The position numbers were made by a program, and so were the translations under genes. A stretch of 64,000 bases of DNA. Source: Troglohyphantes excavatus (taxonomy: Eukaryota > Arthropoda > Arachnida > Araneae > Linyphiidae). The notes beneath the pieces are model-generated. The model was not told the origin of the DNA, ran no database searches, and saw only the letters and a program-made list of their open reading frames with translations. The stretch is from positions 50,563,315 through 50,627,314 of the forward strand of contig OZ010666.1 of NCBI GenBank assembly GCA_963932185.1. Reading direction: 5' to 3'. Each line of letters opens with the position of its first letter. Within the stretch, counting starts at the first letter, position 1. This document shows positions 47,741-60,451 of this stretch, one piece after another.

Positions 47741-48362
47741 CACTGTAAGAAAAAGGTACTTAAAAAGAAGTACTTGAATCTACTCGTTTTTCTTTGAGTA
47801 CAATTGCATCGTAAATGAAAGGTGACGTGCTCAAATTTAAGTAATCGTACTTTTTCAAAAATGAGCAGTATGATTTAATATTGCTAATCTTAACTTTTTT
47901 TCAAGCTATATTAACAAAGCGACCTGACACACTTAAAATTATTTTTCAGAAGATGGCTTTCCGCATTAGTTGATGTCGATTGCTTACCTTTTGTCCCAAC
48001 TCAATTAACTTACTTCTCATTCTTTTGGCACACCTTTTTAACATGTCTTCTGTTTATAACTTCTTCAAGTCGCTCTGGTAGTTTAACAAATAAGGCTCTG
48101 GACTGAGGTGTAGGAGGATCTGGGTTCGATTCCCTGGAAGTCTTAGTTGGAATTGTTGATATTTATTGAAAGTTATTTATAAAGGCTGTCCATGTAGGCG
48201 GCAAAGGACTTTTCTGTTTATTAATTTGTACTCGTTGTACTCATTATTGAGTACATGTCTGTTTCAAAAATGAAACTCGTGTATTCAAGGCCATGATAAG
48301 CATCGAATTTACTCAAAAATGAGTGCATTTTACTTATTTTTGAGTACATATTATTAATAGTG
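47741..48362 (+). mobile_element. tRNA-bearing MITE, family M2, copy D
   Basis: It begins CACTGTAAGAAAAAGG and ends ATTATTAATAGTG, flanked by TA (47739-47740 and 48363-48364). Relative to copies A-C it is inserted in the opposite direction, so the tRNA-like part (about 48068-48145) reads on the + strand: CTGGTAGTTTAACAAATAAG (A box) and CTGGGTTCGATTCCCTGG (B box). The B box is the best preserved of the family. Confidence 0.88.
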
Positions 48363-48364
48363 TA

Positions 48365-50039
48365 TATGTGTGGTGAGATTAAATAAAATAACTATATAAG
48401 GTAATTATTATGCAAATTAGAATTACAGTGTAATAATAGATATTTGGTTTAGAAATGACGACAGTTTTTTAGTAGTTAAATATACGACAGTTTTTTAAAT
48501 AGTGTGAATATTTATGATAACATAGAGGGTTTTGCTATGTCGCTTTAAACACCATACATACTTTTTACTCGATTGCGATAAAAGGTAATTAAGTTGTAAG
48601 TATATTTATGTGGTGAGTATGTATATGAGTTTCTTTATTTCGCATAGTCTATAAATTAATTGGTCAAATCTGATGCATGTATACATGAGGCATTAGTGTT
48701 ATAGGTTATCTAGTTTTAGCAAAGGTTTAATCTAATTGACAAGAATAGTAACATATATTTTTGTATATAGTGATTGTAATAACCATCAATTAATTAAGTG
48801 CAAACAAAAATACCCCTATAATAAAAAGGTAACTTCAATAAAATAATTTTAATTCAAATCCGAAAAAATATATACAAACAAAAAGTTATCAGTAAACACA
48901 AAAACTGAAGGGTAAAACATAAAAAGTTATTAATGATCAAATATTCATTGGTGTGGAACTGAAATAAAGAGGTCACAAAATAATTTAGTAATAGATCCAT
49001 GAATAATATGTCTAACAATAGATGACAGTCTACACTTCAACCATAAATACTTTGTAATCTCGTTTTCTTAATTTTAGTGTCACGCAGAAATGTTATAAAA
49101 CAATTTTTACTGAAAAAATAGTTTCACTCTTGCTTCCTTTATAAACTGAAAGTAGAATTGTTATTGTTACACTCTGCTCCGTATGTCATTTACATTAAAT
49201 AAATTCCAAATTATACAAATCTTTGGGGTTAGAAACAAACAGGTCACTGGCGTTAATAATAATACGCTATAGTTAACACAAAAAATAAAGTAACTATACT
49301 TCATATATCTAATATTACATTAAAATGAAAGCTATTTTAATTAAATCCTCATAAAAGAAATAATGGAAATAAATGATTTGCCAGCTGTTTTAAAACATTT
49401 ACCATATTATTGATTCACAATGTCCAATGTCTATTCGTTCACTCAGAAGCTGCATTTCTATAGTAAATATGGTCAGATCATTACTCTGATAATTCAATCC
49501 TTGCATCTATCTAAACTTGGAATTTTAGTGAAACTTATTATTACAAAGTATCATTTACTAGTTATTATAGATACATATTATAACGTCACAGGAAATGTGT
49601 AAGTATGACACGCTTTAAATCACCAAAACTATGCAATTGTGATACAAAGGCAACAAAGTTAGTCATAAAATCGTATAATAGTAACATTTAGATAGTTTAT
49701 TTAAAATAATAGATATTTCCAAACTATATTGACTTATAGACAATTACCTCCTGACACTACGATAGTTTTTGTTAGTATTTTCGAAATCCCCATTTAATGG
49801 TAACAAAGAGAATAATATTATTTTACATAATACAGAAAATATATTTTTATCCAATTAGTAAAATTCCGTGACTAACGATACTGTCTCAGTGACAACTTAA
49901 TAAGAACTCTATTTTAATATTCCCTTACGCGTTTCTTTTTTTACAACTTGAAATTCATTATTTATATTTGCGCGAACAAATTTAATATTCCTATAACTAG
50001 TACCTGAAACTAAATCATGGAAGCAAATATCGTGTGTAT
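48365..50039. other. AT-rich stretch, nothing recognised
   Basis: No gene, tRNA-like region or paired ends were found. The 60-codon frame at 49420-49602 has no motif. Confidence 0.4.
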
Positions 50040-50055
50040 GTCTAGTCAAGGGGTT

Positions 50056-50552
50056 TGATCACTGATCTCTAACTGTAACTTCTGGATAGGGCAAGACATT
50101 TTGTTGACTTGAAGCCGATATAGAGGCCGCCATGATGGGACACACTTTTCTTGATACCGAAATATTTCGTATATTTTTCATGTTAAAATACGCCGACATA
50201 TATTATTTTTGGGTAAGTTTTTTTTATTTTCCTTTTAAACCCATTTTAAATGTAATCTGCTATTAAAATAGGAAATCATTTGCAAGTCAAAGTAGAAGTA
50301 GTTAAAAAGCAAGAGCAAAAACTATCAGTTTGGCAATATAAAAATTAATTCTATAAGAAGAAAATATAATATTTATATATATTTAATACTTCTACAATGC
50401 TTTGGTAATAAAAAACACCACTAAATCATTTTTAAAAAAATGTTGGGGCACAGTATGGCAGCTTTCAATTGGGTTCAATGCGCCCGTAGAGGAAACAAGG
50501 TTTGAGCCATCCAGCAGTTACAGTTAGAGTTTAGTGGGTGTGATTGAAACTG
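50056..50552. repeat. Long inverted repeat, probable MITE
   Basis: The left arm (about 50056-50150, with CTCTAACTGTAACTTCTGG and GGCCGCCATGATGGGACAC) is matched inversely by the right arm (about 50440-50552, with CCAGCAGTTACAGTTAGAG). About 290 bp lies between them. Similarity is interrupted by small gaps. The target duplication is not resolved. Confidence 0.65.
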
Positions 50553-51379
50553 AAAGATCATCACGCTATAAACCTTCATTTGTCTCGAGGGCGCTTGGAC
50601 AGTGTGAAACACTACTGTAGAACAAAAATGGAGTGCGCGTGTTTTTTTTTATATCTTGCATTTGCGTAAATTGCTGACGAAACAGGGTTGTCATAACAAA
50701 CATAAATATATATAACACGATAAAAATATGGTGATTTTCTCGCACTATGGAAACATCGAATGTCAAATGGGTGCGTGAAAGTGCATGGAATTCAAGGATT
50801 TCGTTTTCCTGACATTTATGGTGATATTATAGGGAATATTAGGTTGTGTAGAATGTTCATATGTAATGCAAATATAACAGTTCTATTTCTACAAAACGCA
50901 AATTTTACAAAATAAATTTTATGACAAAATAGGCCTTTTGGTATAATTTTAATTCACCTTTGTATACAAATATACAGGTCGTCCAAAAATGTGGTTTAGA
51001 GATATATTTTGTTTGTTGAAAGTGGAAGAACTGGAAATTGAAAAATAAATTTAAATCTTAAAGAAAAGTTAAAGTGCAAACTCACAAAGTAGTTTTTAAT
51101 TAAAAAATATATTGCTCATCTCGCTAAAAAATTCTTTAATTAAATGTTTTATAAACATTCAAATGAAAGATTTAAATACAAGCTAAATTAAAATATACTA
51201 ATTTGTGTTTATACTTAGAGGCAATAAATGAAAAATTAGAAATAAACAGTTTTAGATTTGGATACAAGCGAATGAGTCCGTTTGGAGTATATTGATTTAT
51301 TAATTCATTCTTACCAAATTTACGTTGAAATAATGAACTATCTATTCAAACACTTAACAGTGCTTTTCTCTTCTTTTAG

Positions 51380-51445
51380 GTGAATACAGTGGCAGTTGAT
51401 GTGCATACTATAACACACCAATATATTATATATTTCGCACAAATG
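51380..51445 (+). CDS. Candidate 66-bp internal exon
   Basis: A strong acceptor (TGCTTTTCTCTTCTTTTAG, ending 51379) with a branch-point-like CTTAAC 23 bases upstream is followed by 22 open codons. A strong donor then starts at 51446 (ATG|GTGAGT). In the open frame the peptide begins VNTVAVDVHTITHQY. The length is a multiple of three. I do not recognise it and see no flanking exons, so it may be a cryptic or chance pair. The longer open frame continuing to 51745 would be intronic if the donor is used. Confidence 0.3.
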
Positions 51446-51775
51446 GTGAGTGATTTTTCATATATAAAAATATTAGTAAGTAAACGTTCACTAATGTTAT
51501 TGGAAATGCATGAATACAAATGTTTTTTAACCAATTCCGCTCAAAGAATGTATTTGATATTTATGTTCATTTTAAGGAACTGTTACTCCCCTTCATATAT
51601 ATTTTCTAATATATGTGGCGATTTTATATTGTTCGATGGAGAACAAATGGAAATTCTCTGTTGCCACTGTTATTCTGGAAATACATGCAGTACACACATT
51701 TCTGACCATACTACTAGGCATGAATGTGTAAAATACAGCATTTAGTAATCTTGTGTACAATTAGCCGTGTACCAC

Positions 51776-52045
51776 TGCTACTGCGATCTTCCCGACGCAG
51801 AGTCCAAGTCGTACTGCATTGGAAGTGTTGGCCTCGCTATTTAGAACATGATCCATGAGATCTTGAAGGGTTTCCCTACGGAACTGCTGTTGATGCGTTC
51901 AAAAGTAATTCAAACGGTTCCATTCCATTGTGTTGTAGCCATGGAGAATATACTGTTGAGTTAACTGACCAGCAGAGGTGAAGATGTTAAACTCGTCCAG
52001 AATGCGCAAGCGCTAGCTAATATACTGAACAGGGGTAACTCGAGT
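51776..52045 (-). pseudogene. Helitron replicase fragment (Helitron_like_N region), broken
   Basis: On the minus strand from 52039 the frame reads VTPVQYIS, a stop, RLRILDEFNIFTSAGQLTQQ, then on through YILHGYNTMEWNRLNYF, a stop, THQQQFRRETLQDLMDHVLN. The order (V)TPxQYxxxRL, EFN, AGxLxQQYI, NRLNY, and QxxxRxExxQxLxD is that of the N-terminal domain of Helitron RepHel proteins. Two in-frame stops (TAG near 52020, TGA near 51907) make it dead. Similarity fades where the domain should reach its ILPSSFxGxPR motif (about 51780). No HUH nuclease or helicase part follows. The fragment is less AT-rich than its surroundings. I found no Helitron ends around it, and the element at 16196-19029 is separate. 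Confidence 0.75.
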
Positions 52046-53340
52046 GTGACCGGCGTTGTTTTGTACATTTAGAGAAAATAATTATCTGTTTTAAGTTCAA
52101 AGAGAAGACAAATTTGAGAAAGAATTCGTTAATTCAAGAGCATGTTGTTCTTCCTCTATTTGAAGAACAGGGAACACAAAGAACGGGTTACTTAAAAGTG
52201 ACATTGGGGATTTTTTTTTCTTGTAAAATAACTTTTAACTATAAAAATGTCAGCATTTCATAGTTAACATGTAGTTTCGAATATGAAAATATATTAATCA
52301 ATCCAGTTTAAGTGATTCGTGAATAAAAAAGGCTTTCCGAAGGAAAACATTTAAAATTAATAGTTAAAATAGAAAAAAATAAAAAAAAATATTAGAACAA
52401 ATCCCAAAACCTCAACTCTTTTGATTAAATAAACCTCAACTTTGATTTCAATACAATAACAAAAGACCCAATTTAATCGAACAACTCTGTGAATCATTAA
52501 TTACAACAAAAAAAAAACTACCTCGGGACAATAATTGAAAGTTAATTCAAAGTTAAAACTTGAAATAAAAAGATAATGACTTTTTGCGGTCAAAAGAACC
52601 ACTTAAAGCGTGTGGGGTGTTCAATGAATCAGAAATAAATACCAACCGCTTCCAAAGCTCCATTTAGTTAGGGGAGCCCAAAGTTCGGTTAATCATAAAT
52701 TCAGGAGAAAAAAAATATTCATTCAGCCAACTTTTTATAACTTTTAATGGATTCCATTAGGGAAGGGGGCGCGTTAGACTCCCCGATACACGATAACGCC
52801 GTTCATTCGTTCCGCTTACTGATTTATTTCCGTTTTTTACCCCACGCATCTTTAACCCTAATTTGGGCGCTTCCTCAATCGGGCAAGAGTTCTTCTGGTC
52901 GGGAACAAAAGGCAAGAGTTGGAGTGGGCAAGATGGAGAGACAGTGGGTAGAAAGAGAGAAAATTAGAGTTGCTTTCCCTTTTCCCCCCCGTAGAACAAA
53001 TTAAGTTTCGTTTCTTTTGTTATTTTTTTTTTCAATGTGAGTTCATTTTGTTTTTTTATTTCAAGATTGAGAGGCAAGCGCCTTATATGGAGGGACATTC
53101 ACGCACGGGAGTCTTGGGTGCTTCTTTTATTATCCGATAAAAAACGAGATAAGGAGAGTGGGGGATTTCTTTTACGTAATGGAATGAAAAAAAAGGTTAA
53201 CAGCGGCGATTAAAAGAATATTTTAAACAAAATGAAATGGTTAAAATAAATAATTTTGATGGTTAGTTTTTTCGAGCCGTGAAATGCATAGTTATAACGA
53301 TGTATACTACGATATTGATAATAGATAAATCCATTTTATA
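52046..53340. other. AT-rich DNA with one C/G-richer patch
   Basis: About 52740-53000 is richer in C and G. It contains an 85-codon + frame (MDSIREGGALDSPIHDNAVH...) with no known motif and a purine-rich second half. I do not call it a gene. Confidence 0.35.
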
Positions 53341-53349
53341 ATTCGGGTC

Positions 53350-53516
53350 AGTATGTCCTGGTTAGAAAAGGCTTATAATCGGAGGATTGCAAGTTAAAAC
53401 CTCGTCATTCAATTGAGCTTTGCCCTCCAAAGGGGTCTGGTGCGCGATAAATCTATCATGCTTTAACTGTTCTAAACAGTGACGGTTTTTTAAGTTTTCT
53501 TCCACCCGGTTTTCCT
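53350..53516 (+). mobile_element. SINE-like head fragment
   Basis: GTCCTGGTTAGAAAAGGC and AATCGGAGGATTGCAAG, followed by GGTCTGGTGCGCGATAAATC, follow the layout of the S1 head and body. The fragment stops exactly where a MITE begins, and no tail was found beyond the MITE. Confidence 0.45.
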
Positions 53517-54169
53517 CACTGTAAAAAAATAGGCTTAAAAATGAGTACACGGACGTACTTGTTTTTTTAAAGTACAATTGCATCGTATTTGCTATGAGAT
53601 TAAATTTATTTTTGAGTACGTCATCGCTCATTTGAGCGATGACGTACTCAAATTTAAGCAACCGCACTTTCGCAAAACAGCAGTGTGGTTTAATATTGCT
53701 AATCTCAGCTTCTGTTCAAGCCATCTTAACAAAGCAACATGACAAACATAAAAGAGTTGTTCAGAAATGGTTTTCCACATAATTTAATGTCGATTGCTTA
53801 AATTTAAACTGAGTTTTTACAATTCAATTATCTTACTTCCCATTTATTTGGCACACATTTTTAACATTACTTCTGTTCATAACTTCTTCGCGTCGCTTCG
53901 ATAGACGAACGGATAAAACTGTGGACAGCAATGCTGCAGACATGGGTTCGAGTCCCAGTAAGTCGTAAGTTTTAATTGTCGGTATTTATTGAAAGTGATT
54001 TGTGAGAGCAGCCTTTGGAGGCAAGCAGCTATTATTTTTATTCAATTTTACTCATTAAGTACATGTCTTTTTCAAAAATGAAACTTAATTAATCGGAGGT
54101 ATGATAAGCATCGAAGGTAATCAAAAATGAGTACATTTTACTTATTTTTGAATACCTATTTTTAAGAGA
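53517..54169 (+). mobile_element. tRNA-bearing MITE, family M2, copy E
   Basis: It begins CACTGTAAAAAAATAGG. The right end (ATTTTTAAGAGAG) is damaged and TA flanks are lost. The tRNA-like part lies at about 53896-53970 (GGATAAAACTGTGGACAGC and ATGGGTTCGAGTCCCAG). Near the left end a 20-bp arm has been duplicated to give a perfect palindrome (53611-53652) not present in the other copies. Confidence 0.82.
53611..53652. repeat. Perfect 42-bp palindrome inside MITE copy E
   Basis: TTTGAGTACGTCATCGCTCA is followed by TT and its exact inverse. Confidence 0.95.
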
Positions 54170-56480
54170 GCTGGAACGTAAACTAAGGCCTCGTTTAAAT
54201 CTTGTCACCACGTGCCATTTTTCACACAACTTTTCATAAAAAGTTCAGTTTGACGATCATATTTTTACTACCAGGCCGTCATTTTACATGTCTAACGTCG
54301 ATTTTCAGTAACTATATCAGTAGGACTCTAATATTTTTAGAGTACAAATGGAAACTTGTTTCTAATGTTATGCGAAAGGAGCTTCAACGATTTCAAATAT
54401 ATCGTAACTAATGGCGGCTCTGCTTAAGCAATTTGATTTATTTTAAAATTACTCCTAAGCAGAACATTTCGGCAACTAAAACATATTACTAGATGCCAAC
54501 GACGCCTAACGTTTATGTCTTAATTTCAAACCTTGCTTTTAACATGGAAACTTATTTTACTTGTACCCTGTACGAATTAACTCCAAATAATGCTAATTAT
54601 TTGCCTTCTTGTCAAAACAATTTTCATAAAAACGAAATATGGATTATAATAAGGATGAAATAATTTAATGTAAATCTTCAGAAACCATTTTTAAAAATAT
54701 GTTAAATAATGTGTAAATTGAAATGAAGTCAAATAAATATTATTTAACATTGTACCCACATAAAAAGAAAATAATGTGTTATGCAAATAGTCAAAGGCTG
54801 AATATAATTTTTCTATCGCACTCAATTCAAAAGATGTATTCAAATACAGCTTCCGTCCACACATAATTAGGAATATTTACTCTACTAGTAGTGATACTCT
54901 GATATTTTAGGCAAACATCGCATCAACTCCAGGGGGAAGGGGCGCACAATACGTTTTTAGAATGTAATGATTCGATTCATTTGCAAAACGCCTGAATTCA
55001 ACGCTCCGGTATTTTCGTTTTAAATCAATAGTTTAAGAGAACATCAATTAATTGTTTGAATAAATGTAGGATGAGAAGAAGGCCCCTTTTGTGTTCTGTG
55101 CATACATGTTAATCACTGAAATCAGATTGCTTTGTGTATTGAAGAATAAATCAGAGCATTGTTTGGAAACTGAAGTTGAATTTTGAATGCTTTTCGTGAA
55201 GAATGTTATTGAATAATAATTGGAACGATAAATGATGTTCATTTTTGGGGGTTTTGATTATAAAAGTGTGTGTTTGCACTTGGTTATACATTTAATTCAA
55301 GTTTGTGAGGTTTGGATATGCAAATACTTTATTAAACCTAATTAGCCTTTTACAGTCTTCTTTAAAAAAGTATATTTTAACTCTGAAAATTAAAAAAAAA
55401 ATCATTTGTTGCTAAAGTAAATTGCTTATAAATTATGTATCGATTATTATAATATATCTACATTTAATAAGCATATATAAAAATTATATTTAACTCATGA
55501 GACAAGAAGTTTTTACCAAAAAAAAATGTTCTATTTCGCAGATAAAAAGTATAACTATGTATATCATTGATGCCAATGTTGACTTTGTTCATGTAAAAAT
55601 AATAACAAAAAAAAAACCCAGAAAGCAGGATAGGGTTTGTTTTATTTGAATCGACCAGACAACTTACACGAAACTTTCAAAAATGAGTTTGACAACAGAC
55701 AAAGTCATTTCAAATAAACTGTCCGCTTTTCAAAAGGCTCTAAAGCAATTAGTTTGTATAAGTTTGCTTTTGAAATATATTTTTAACAGAAAATGGGCAA
55801 ACTAGTTTTCTTAACGCAATGCAAATGAAAAGAATATGTTTCTTGACATGAAACAATATTTAAAATACTTTTGGGGTTGATTTCAATGTCATTTCATACC
55901 TTTGTTTGACCATATACAAAATATTTGGAACAAAATGTCTTTGTGATATTTTTTCATTAACAGTTAGGTTCATTATTTTATTATTAAAACTATCAAATTA
56001 AATATTTTCAGATAAATGGAAATTTCTATATATATTAATAATCTTCGTTAAAATGGGTCAACGGAATTTATATAAAACAAGTTGAAGTATTTTTCCCACT
56101 TAAAATGTGAATTTAATTTTAATTTTTAAACTTATGTTATAGAATTGATAAGATAATTTTAAGAGATTACAGTAAATCTTTTGTATAATTTATTAATTTC
56201 AAATTCAAACTCTTAATATATATTTATTAACAAAATTGCTTAATAATATTGCAATATCTTCAATTGACGGGTTTTTGTCAATATCCCGAAAGGTCAAAAG
56301 ATAACATAACAAAACGTTAAAGTTTTAAAAAGTTAAAAATCTAGGTGCATTTGATAAGTTTAAAAGCATATATGCAAATAAATGTTTTTAATGTTACTTG
56401 CATTTTTTTTACCTCATTAAAAGTTTTAGGACTTGGCATGTCATCGCAATATAAAAACCCATAAACAATACAAAACAAAA
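54170..56480. other. AT-rich stretch, nothing recognised
   Basis: No open frame with a motif, no RNA gene and no paired ends were found. Confidence 0.4.
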
Positions 56481-56934
56481 CCCTATTTCACGAAGACAAT
56501 CCTTCCATCCCAAAACAAAACCTTTCAACTACCTTTTAAGACCGTTAATCGCCACTTCCATCTCAAATAACATCGCAACAGACGCGCCCCAATCCGTGCA
56601 AAATCTCTTGTTTACCAATCCCGGCGAACAACGCAGATGCTCTGTTAATACAACATCCAAATACCCATACACGATATCCCCCCGATATCACGATCCATTA
56701 TTGACACGGGATTCGCAAGAGGTCTTCTCTCCAAGATCAGGGGCAACTCAGCTGCACAGAAAGCTTCTGGCAAGTGCTCGAAGAAGTTTCGTCAGCAGGA
56801 AAGTGCTTCTCGCTCGGGTTTTAATGTGGCGGCGATCTTTCAGTAATGGTTTAAGTTGGAGTTTGTGAATGACGGGTGTTATATTGGTGAATGAGAGTCG
56901 TGAGGTGTTTGGATCATAATAGAGGACGTTGGAT
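56481..56934. other. C/G-richer patch before a tandem array
   Basis: Several frames are open over 60-90 codons on both strands between about 56590 and 56870. One + frame reads GLLSKIRGNSAAQKASGKCS and stops at CAG TAA near 56842. None shows a family I recognise or clear splice sites. It could be an old exon. Confidence 0.3.
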
Positions 56935-57608
56935 AATAAAACTGGTGATGGAGTTTTATGTTTAATAGTGAGATTTTGGGATTTTGGTTTGTAGTGGGAG
57001 TTGGCTTTAGTTTTTAAGTTCAATGGCTTTAGAGCTGTTAGCATAGTTAAAATAAAATCCGTTTTATAAGTTATTTGTTTTGTATATTTAACATGTAATT
57101 TCGAACGTCATTATATGGAATAAATAAGTTTTCTTTTAAGCATAGTGCCCCCTTTTTAATAAAACTGGTGATGGAATTTTATGTTTAATAATGAGATTTC
57201 AGGATTTTGTTTTGTAGTGGGAGTTGGCTTTAGTTTTTAAGTTTAATAGCTTTAGAGCTGTTAGTATAGTTAAAATAAAATCCGTTTTATAACAGTTATT
57301 TGTTTTGTATATTTAACATGTAATTTCGAATGTCATAATATGGAATAAATAAGTTTTCTTTTAAACATATTGCCCCCTTTTTAATAAAACTGGTGTGATG
57401 GAATTTTATGTTTAAAATAATGAGATTTCAGGATTTTGTTTTGTAGTAGGGGATGGCTTTAGTTTTTAAGTTCAATAGCTTTAGAGCTGTTAGTACAGTT
57501 AAAATAAAATCCGTTTTACCGCAGTTATGTGTTTTGTATATTTAACAGGTAATTTCGAATGTCATTATATTGAATAAATAAGTTTTCTTTTAAACATATT
57601 GCCTTCTT
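56935..57608. repeat. Three-copy tandem repeat, unit about 224 bp
   Basis: AATAAAACTGGT starts units at 56935, 57158 and 57383. Units share TTTGTAGTGGGAGTTGGC, TTTAGAGCTGTTAG and ATAAAATCCGTTTTA. Copies differ by scattered substitutions and a few 1-4 bp indels. Confidence 0.93.
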
Positions 57609-60282
57609 TTTATCCCCTTAGTGCATGATTTTTCTTTTTTAATTAAATTTTTTTTTTCGTTTTCTTTTTGCCCCTAAACCGCTGAAAAAATATACAAAAA
57701 AAGTATAGATGCCTATTTAATTAAATAATAAAACTGGTTGATTGAAAACTGGTTGAAACAAATTGATAACAATTTTAAATAAAGCTTATTTTCAAGTCCC
57801 ACTTGAATCTGTGTTACCGTTAGCTGAAAGTAAAATGCTCACCAACAGCAGATTTAGAACACTTTGTTGGCAAGAAAAACCGTAATTCATGCGAATTCTT
57901 CTAAAAGGAAACTACAAATACAGTAGGAGTTACGAATGGGAATAAACAAAAAACTAGGTTTAAATATCACAAACTTAATTCAACCAGAAATATTTTGAGG
58001 TATTTTTGCTTTCGATCGAAAAAAAAATACTCTTGCGTTTTCAGTATTTTTAAAGGCCATTGAGAAGAAGGTTTTAAAATATCTTTCAATGGCATTTATT
58101 TTTCATGGCAGTCACGTTACTGAGGATAATTTGGTATTTCACCGTTCTTTTTCAAGATGGTATGAATAAGAACTCCGTAGGTAAAGGGGGAAAATATACG
58201 AAATGCGATCAGATACCAAGTCACGTTATGCTCTTCTGGGGGCGAACATCAGGAACTGAAAGGAAATTTATTCAAAGTTAATGTCACAGAAATGCACACT
58301 GTAGTTTAAGTCATTTTCCTTGGTTAATGTTATTTGTATTATAATCCAGATAGAAAGAGCACACAAGGCAATAAATACAACATTCCTTGTTTTTACAGAT
58401 TCACACTCAGACTACAGATTTTATACGCTCGGCTTGTACTGTTAAAAATGTATGCTGTTGTTTGAATTAACTTTCGTCACTTTTAACGAACACCTGCAAT
58501 TTTTTTTTTATTGCGGAATCTGAATCTCATATTGTTGTCTCAGAGAAACAGTTGGATATCAGCAAAAACAGAGTTGCCTATAAAATTGATTTTAAAATTT
58601 GATGTTTTTTAATGCTGAATATCTAAGTAGTTTAGGGATTTCAAATAAGACATAAAAATGTTCGAGTGTTCCACTAAATAAAGGCACATTTGGTAATATT
58701 AGTAAAACCGAAAACTAATTTTCCGTTGTTTTTTTTAAGTCTTAATGTTGCTCTGAGGCGACGATATGGTAGTCACATATTTTTATCCACGATCCTTCCA
58801 AAATCTTATGGATTATTTTTTACAGTGAACATTGCATTTAGTTCAGAAACACATCAAGCGATATCACATAGCGTGTTTCTGCAGTAAATCTTCTACCAGT
58901 TATATATTTTTTATGTACTTCTTTTACTAACATCTAACATATGGTTTTAACAAACACATACAACGTTATAAACTATATTCTTTTGCTGAAGCTTCATGAC
59001 AGGAGAATGTTATAGGCAGCGACTCACTACTCTTTAAGAACGGGACATTCTAAATATTTCTGCGATCGTGATTTCGGAGTAAAACGTGTTTTGCGAAAAG
59101 TGAACAGAAAAGTGGCGCATACGAGACCAGTACACGAAGGTGATTTATTTTAAACGCCAGCAAATTGCCCGCCCATCAAGTGGATTGAGAAGATCTTCAG
59201 GTTTAAATCTTGTGGTGGCCTCAATTTTTCAAAAATACATAAAACATTTGGAAAAGCTTTTCCCTAGGTACAAAGAATCCAAGTCTCATCTTGCAAACAA
59301 TTTAAATTCAACAAATCTATCAAAAGAAAAGTTGCTATGAAGCAATTAATTGATGGTTTTTCGTCTTCAACGTTTACCTTAAAAAAAAGTACAAGAACAT
59401 ACCTGGACTACCAATAGCCCTTCAAACATCAGTAACCCTGTAACATTGTCTGCCCTTGTGGGAAAAGTACCCATTAATAACAACAACAAAAAATATGAGC
59501 TGAAGAAACCAAGTAACTTTATATACTATAGGGTATGAAAGTATCTACGATAACATCTTACACTGGCCTACTACGAAAACGTAGACAAAGATGATTAGGT
59601 CTATAGACTCAAAGCAGATGCGAGTCAAGTTTCCTTTCACTGTAGTATTCATTTTTAGCTGCTTCCTTTTAATTCCAGTAATGCATAACTTCTATGGTTG
59701 GTTACTATCAGCTTACTGTTGTATGTTTAGCAAATAAGAAAACTATTTTTTTGGGGGTATTTTAATGAAATGTAGTTAAAACTCCTAATTTAGAGTTTGA
59801 TTATGTGATCAAATAAAATAATATAGTTTATAACGTATTTTTTTTGTTAAGAATCCTAACATCATAACAGAATTAGGAAATTAACTTTAAAAATGTAATA
59901 GTGTTTACAGTAAATTCGTATTTTATGGCAGAAACATGCTAAAGGCAATTTTTTTTAAATGTAAGAAATAATATTATAATTTAATAACAGACAATATCCA
60001 CTATTTCGAGAAGATGTTACCTAACACTCTAATTTTTTTAAGTCAAATTCTATATTATTATCAAAGATAGAAAGTTTTTCTTCGTTTCCCGGAAGTTAGA
60101 AAAAAGTACACTCAGCTTAATTCTTAAATAAACGATTCAATTGTCTTAAATATAAATGAAAAATAAGATTTTCAATTTTATTTTATCAAACATTTTTTTT
60201 TATAAAAATATGACTTTGAACCCAGCAACAACAAACACATTGAGCAAAGTAATATATTTAATTAAATATTTTAAGAGGTTAT
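57609..60282. other. Unassigned stretch
   Basis: A 66-codon + frame at 59140-59340 (containing KHLEKLFPRYKESKSH) is lysine-rich, without recognised motif. ACTGTTAAAAATG at about 58439 matches the M1/M2 terminus but has no partner. Otherwise AT-rich. Confidence 0.35.
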
Positions 60283-60451
60283 ATTCAAACGTGAACATTT
60301 TCCTGGGTGAGATTCGGAAGCCGTAGAAAACGATGCTTAGCGACGAAATCCAAGTCATTCACTTCTATTTCCCCAATTCTACATTTAAAAGTGAATCGCT
60401 TAAATTCTATCGCTAATCATAGTTTGACCAGGAAAATGTTCCCTTTTGAAA
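60283..60451. mobile_element. Small MITE with 14-bp TIR
   Basis: GAACATTTTCCTGG (60293-60306) and its exact inverse CCAGGAAAATGTTC (60428-60441) are flanked by imperfectly matched TTCAAA/TTTGAA. The element is about 170 bp and non-coding. No clear target duplication. Confidence 0.6.

Noticed and set aside
51380..51745. 121-codon + frame as a single gene
   Set aside because: No motif; a strong donor at 51446 would cut it after 22 codons, so only the short exon candidate is kept.
58437..58450. Another M1/M2 terminus (ACTGTTAAAAATG)
   Set aside because: No second terminus or internal similarity follows; 13 bases alone are not enough in AT-rich DNA.
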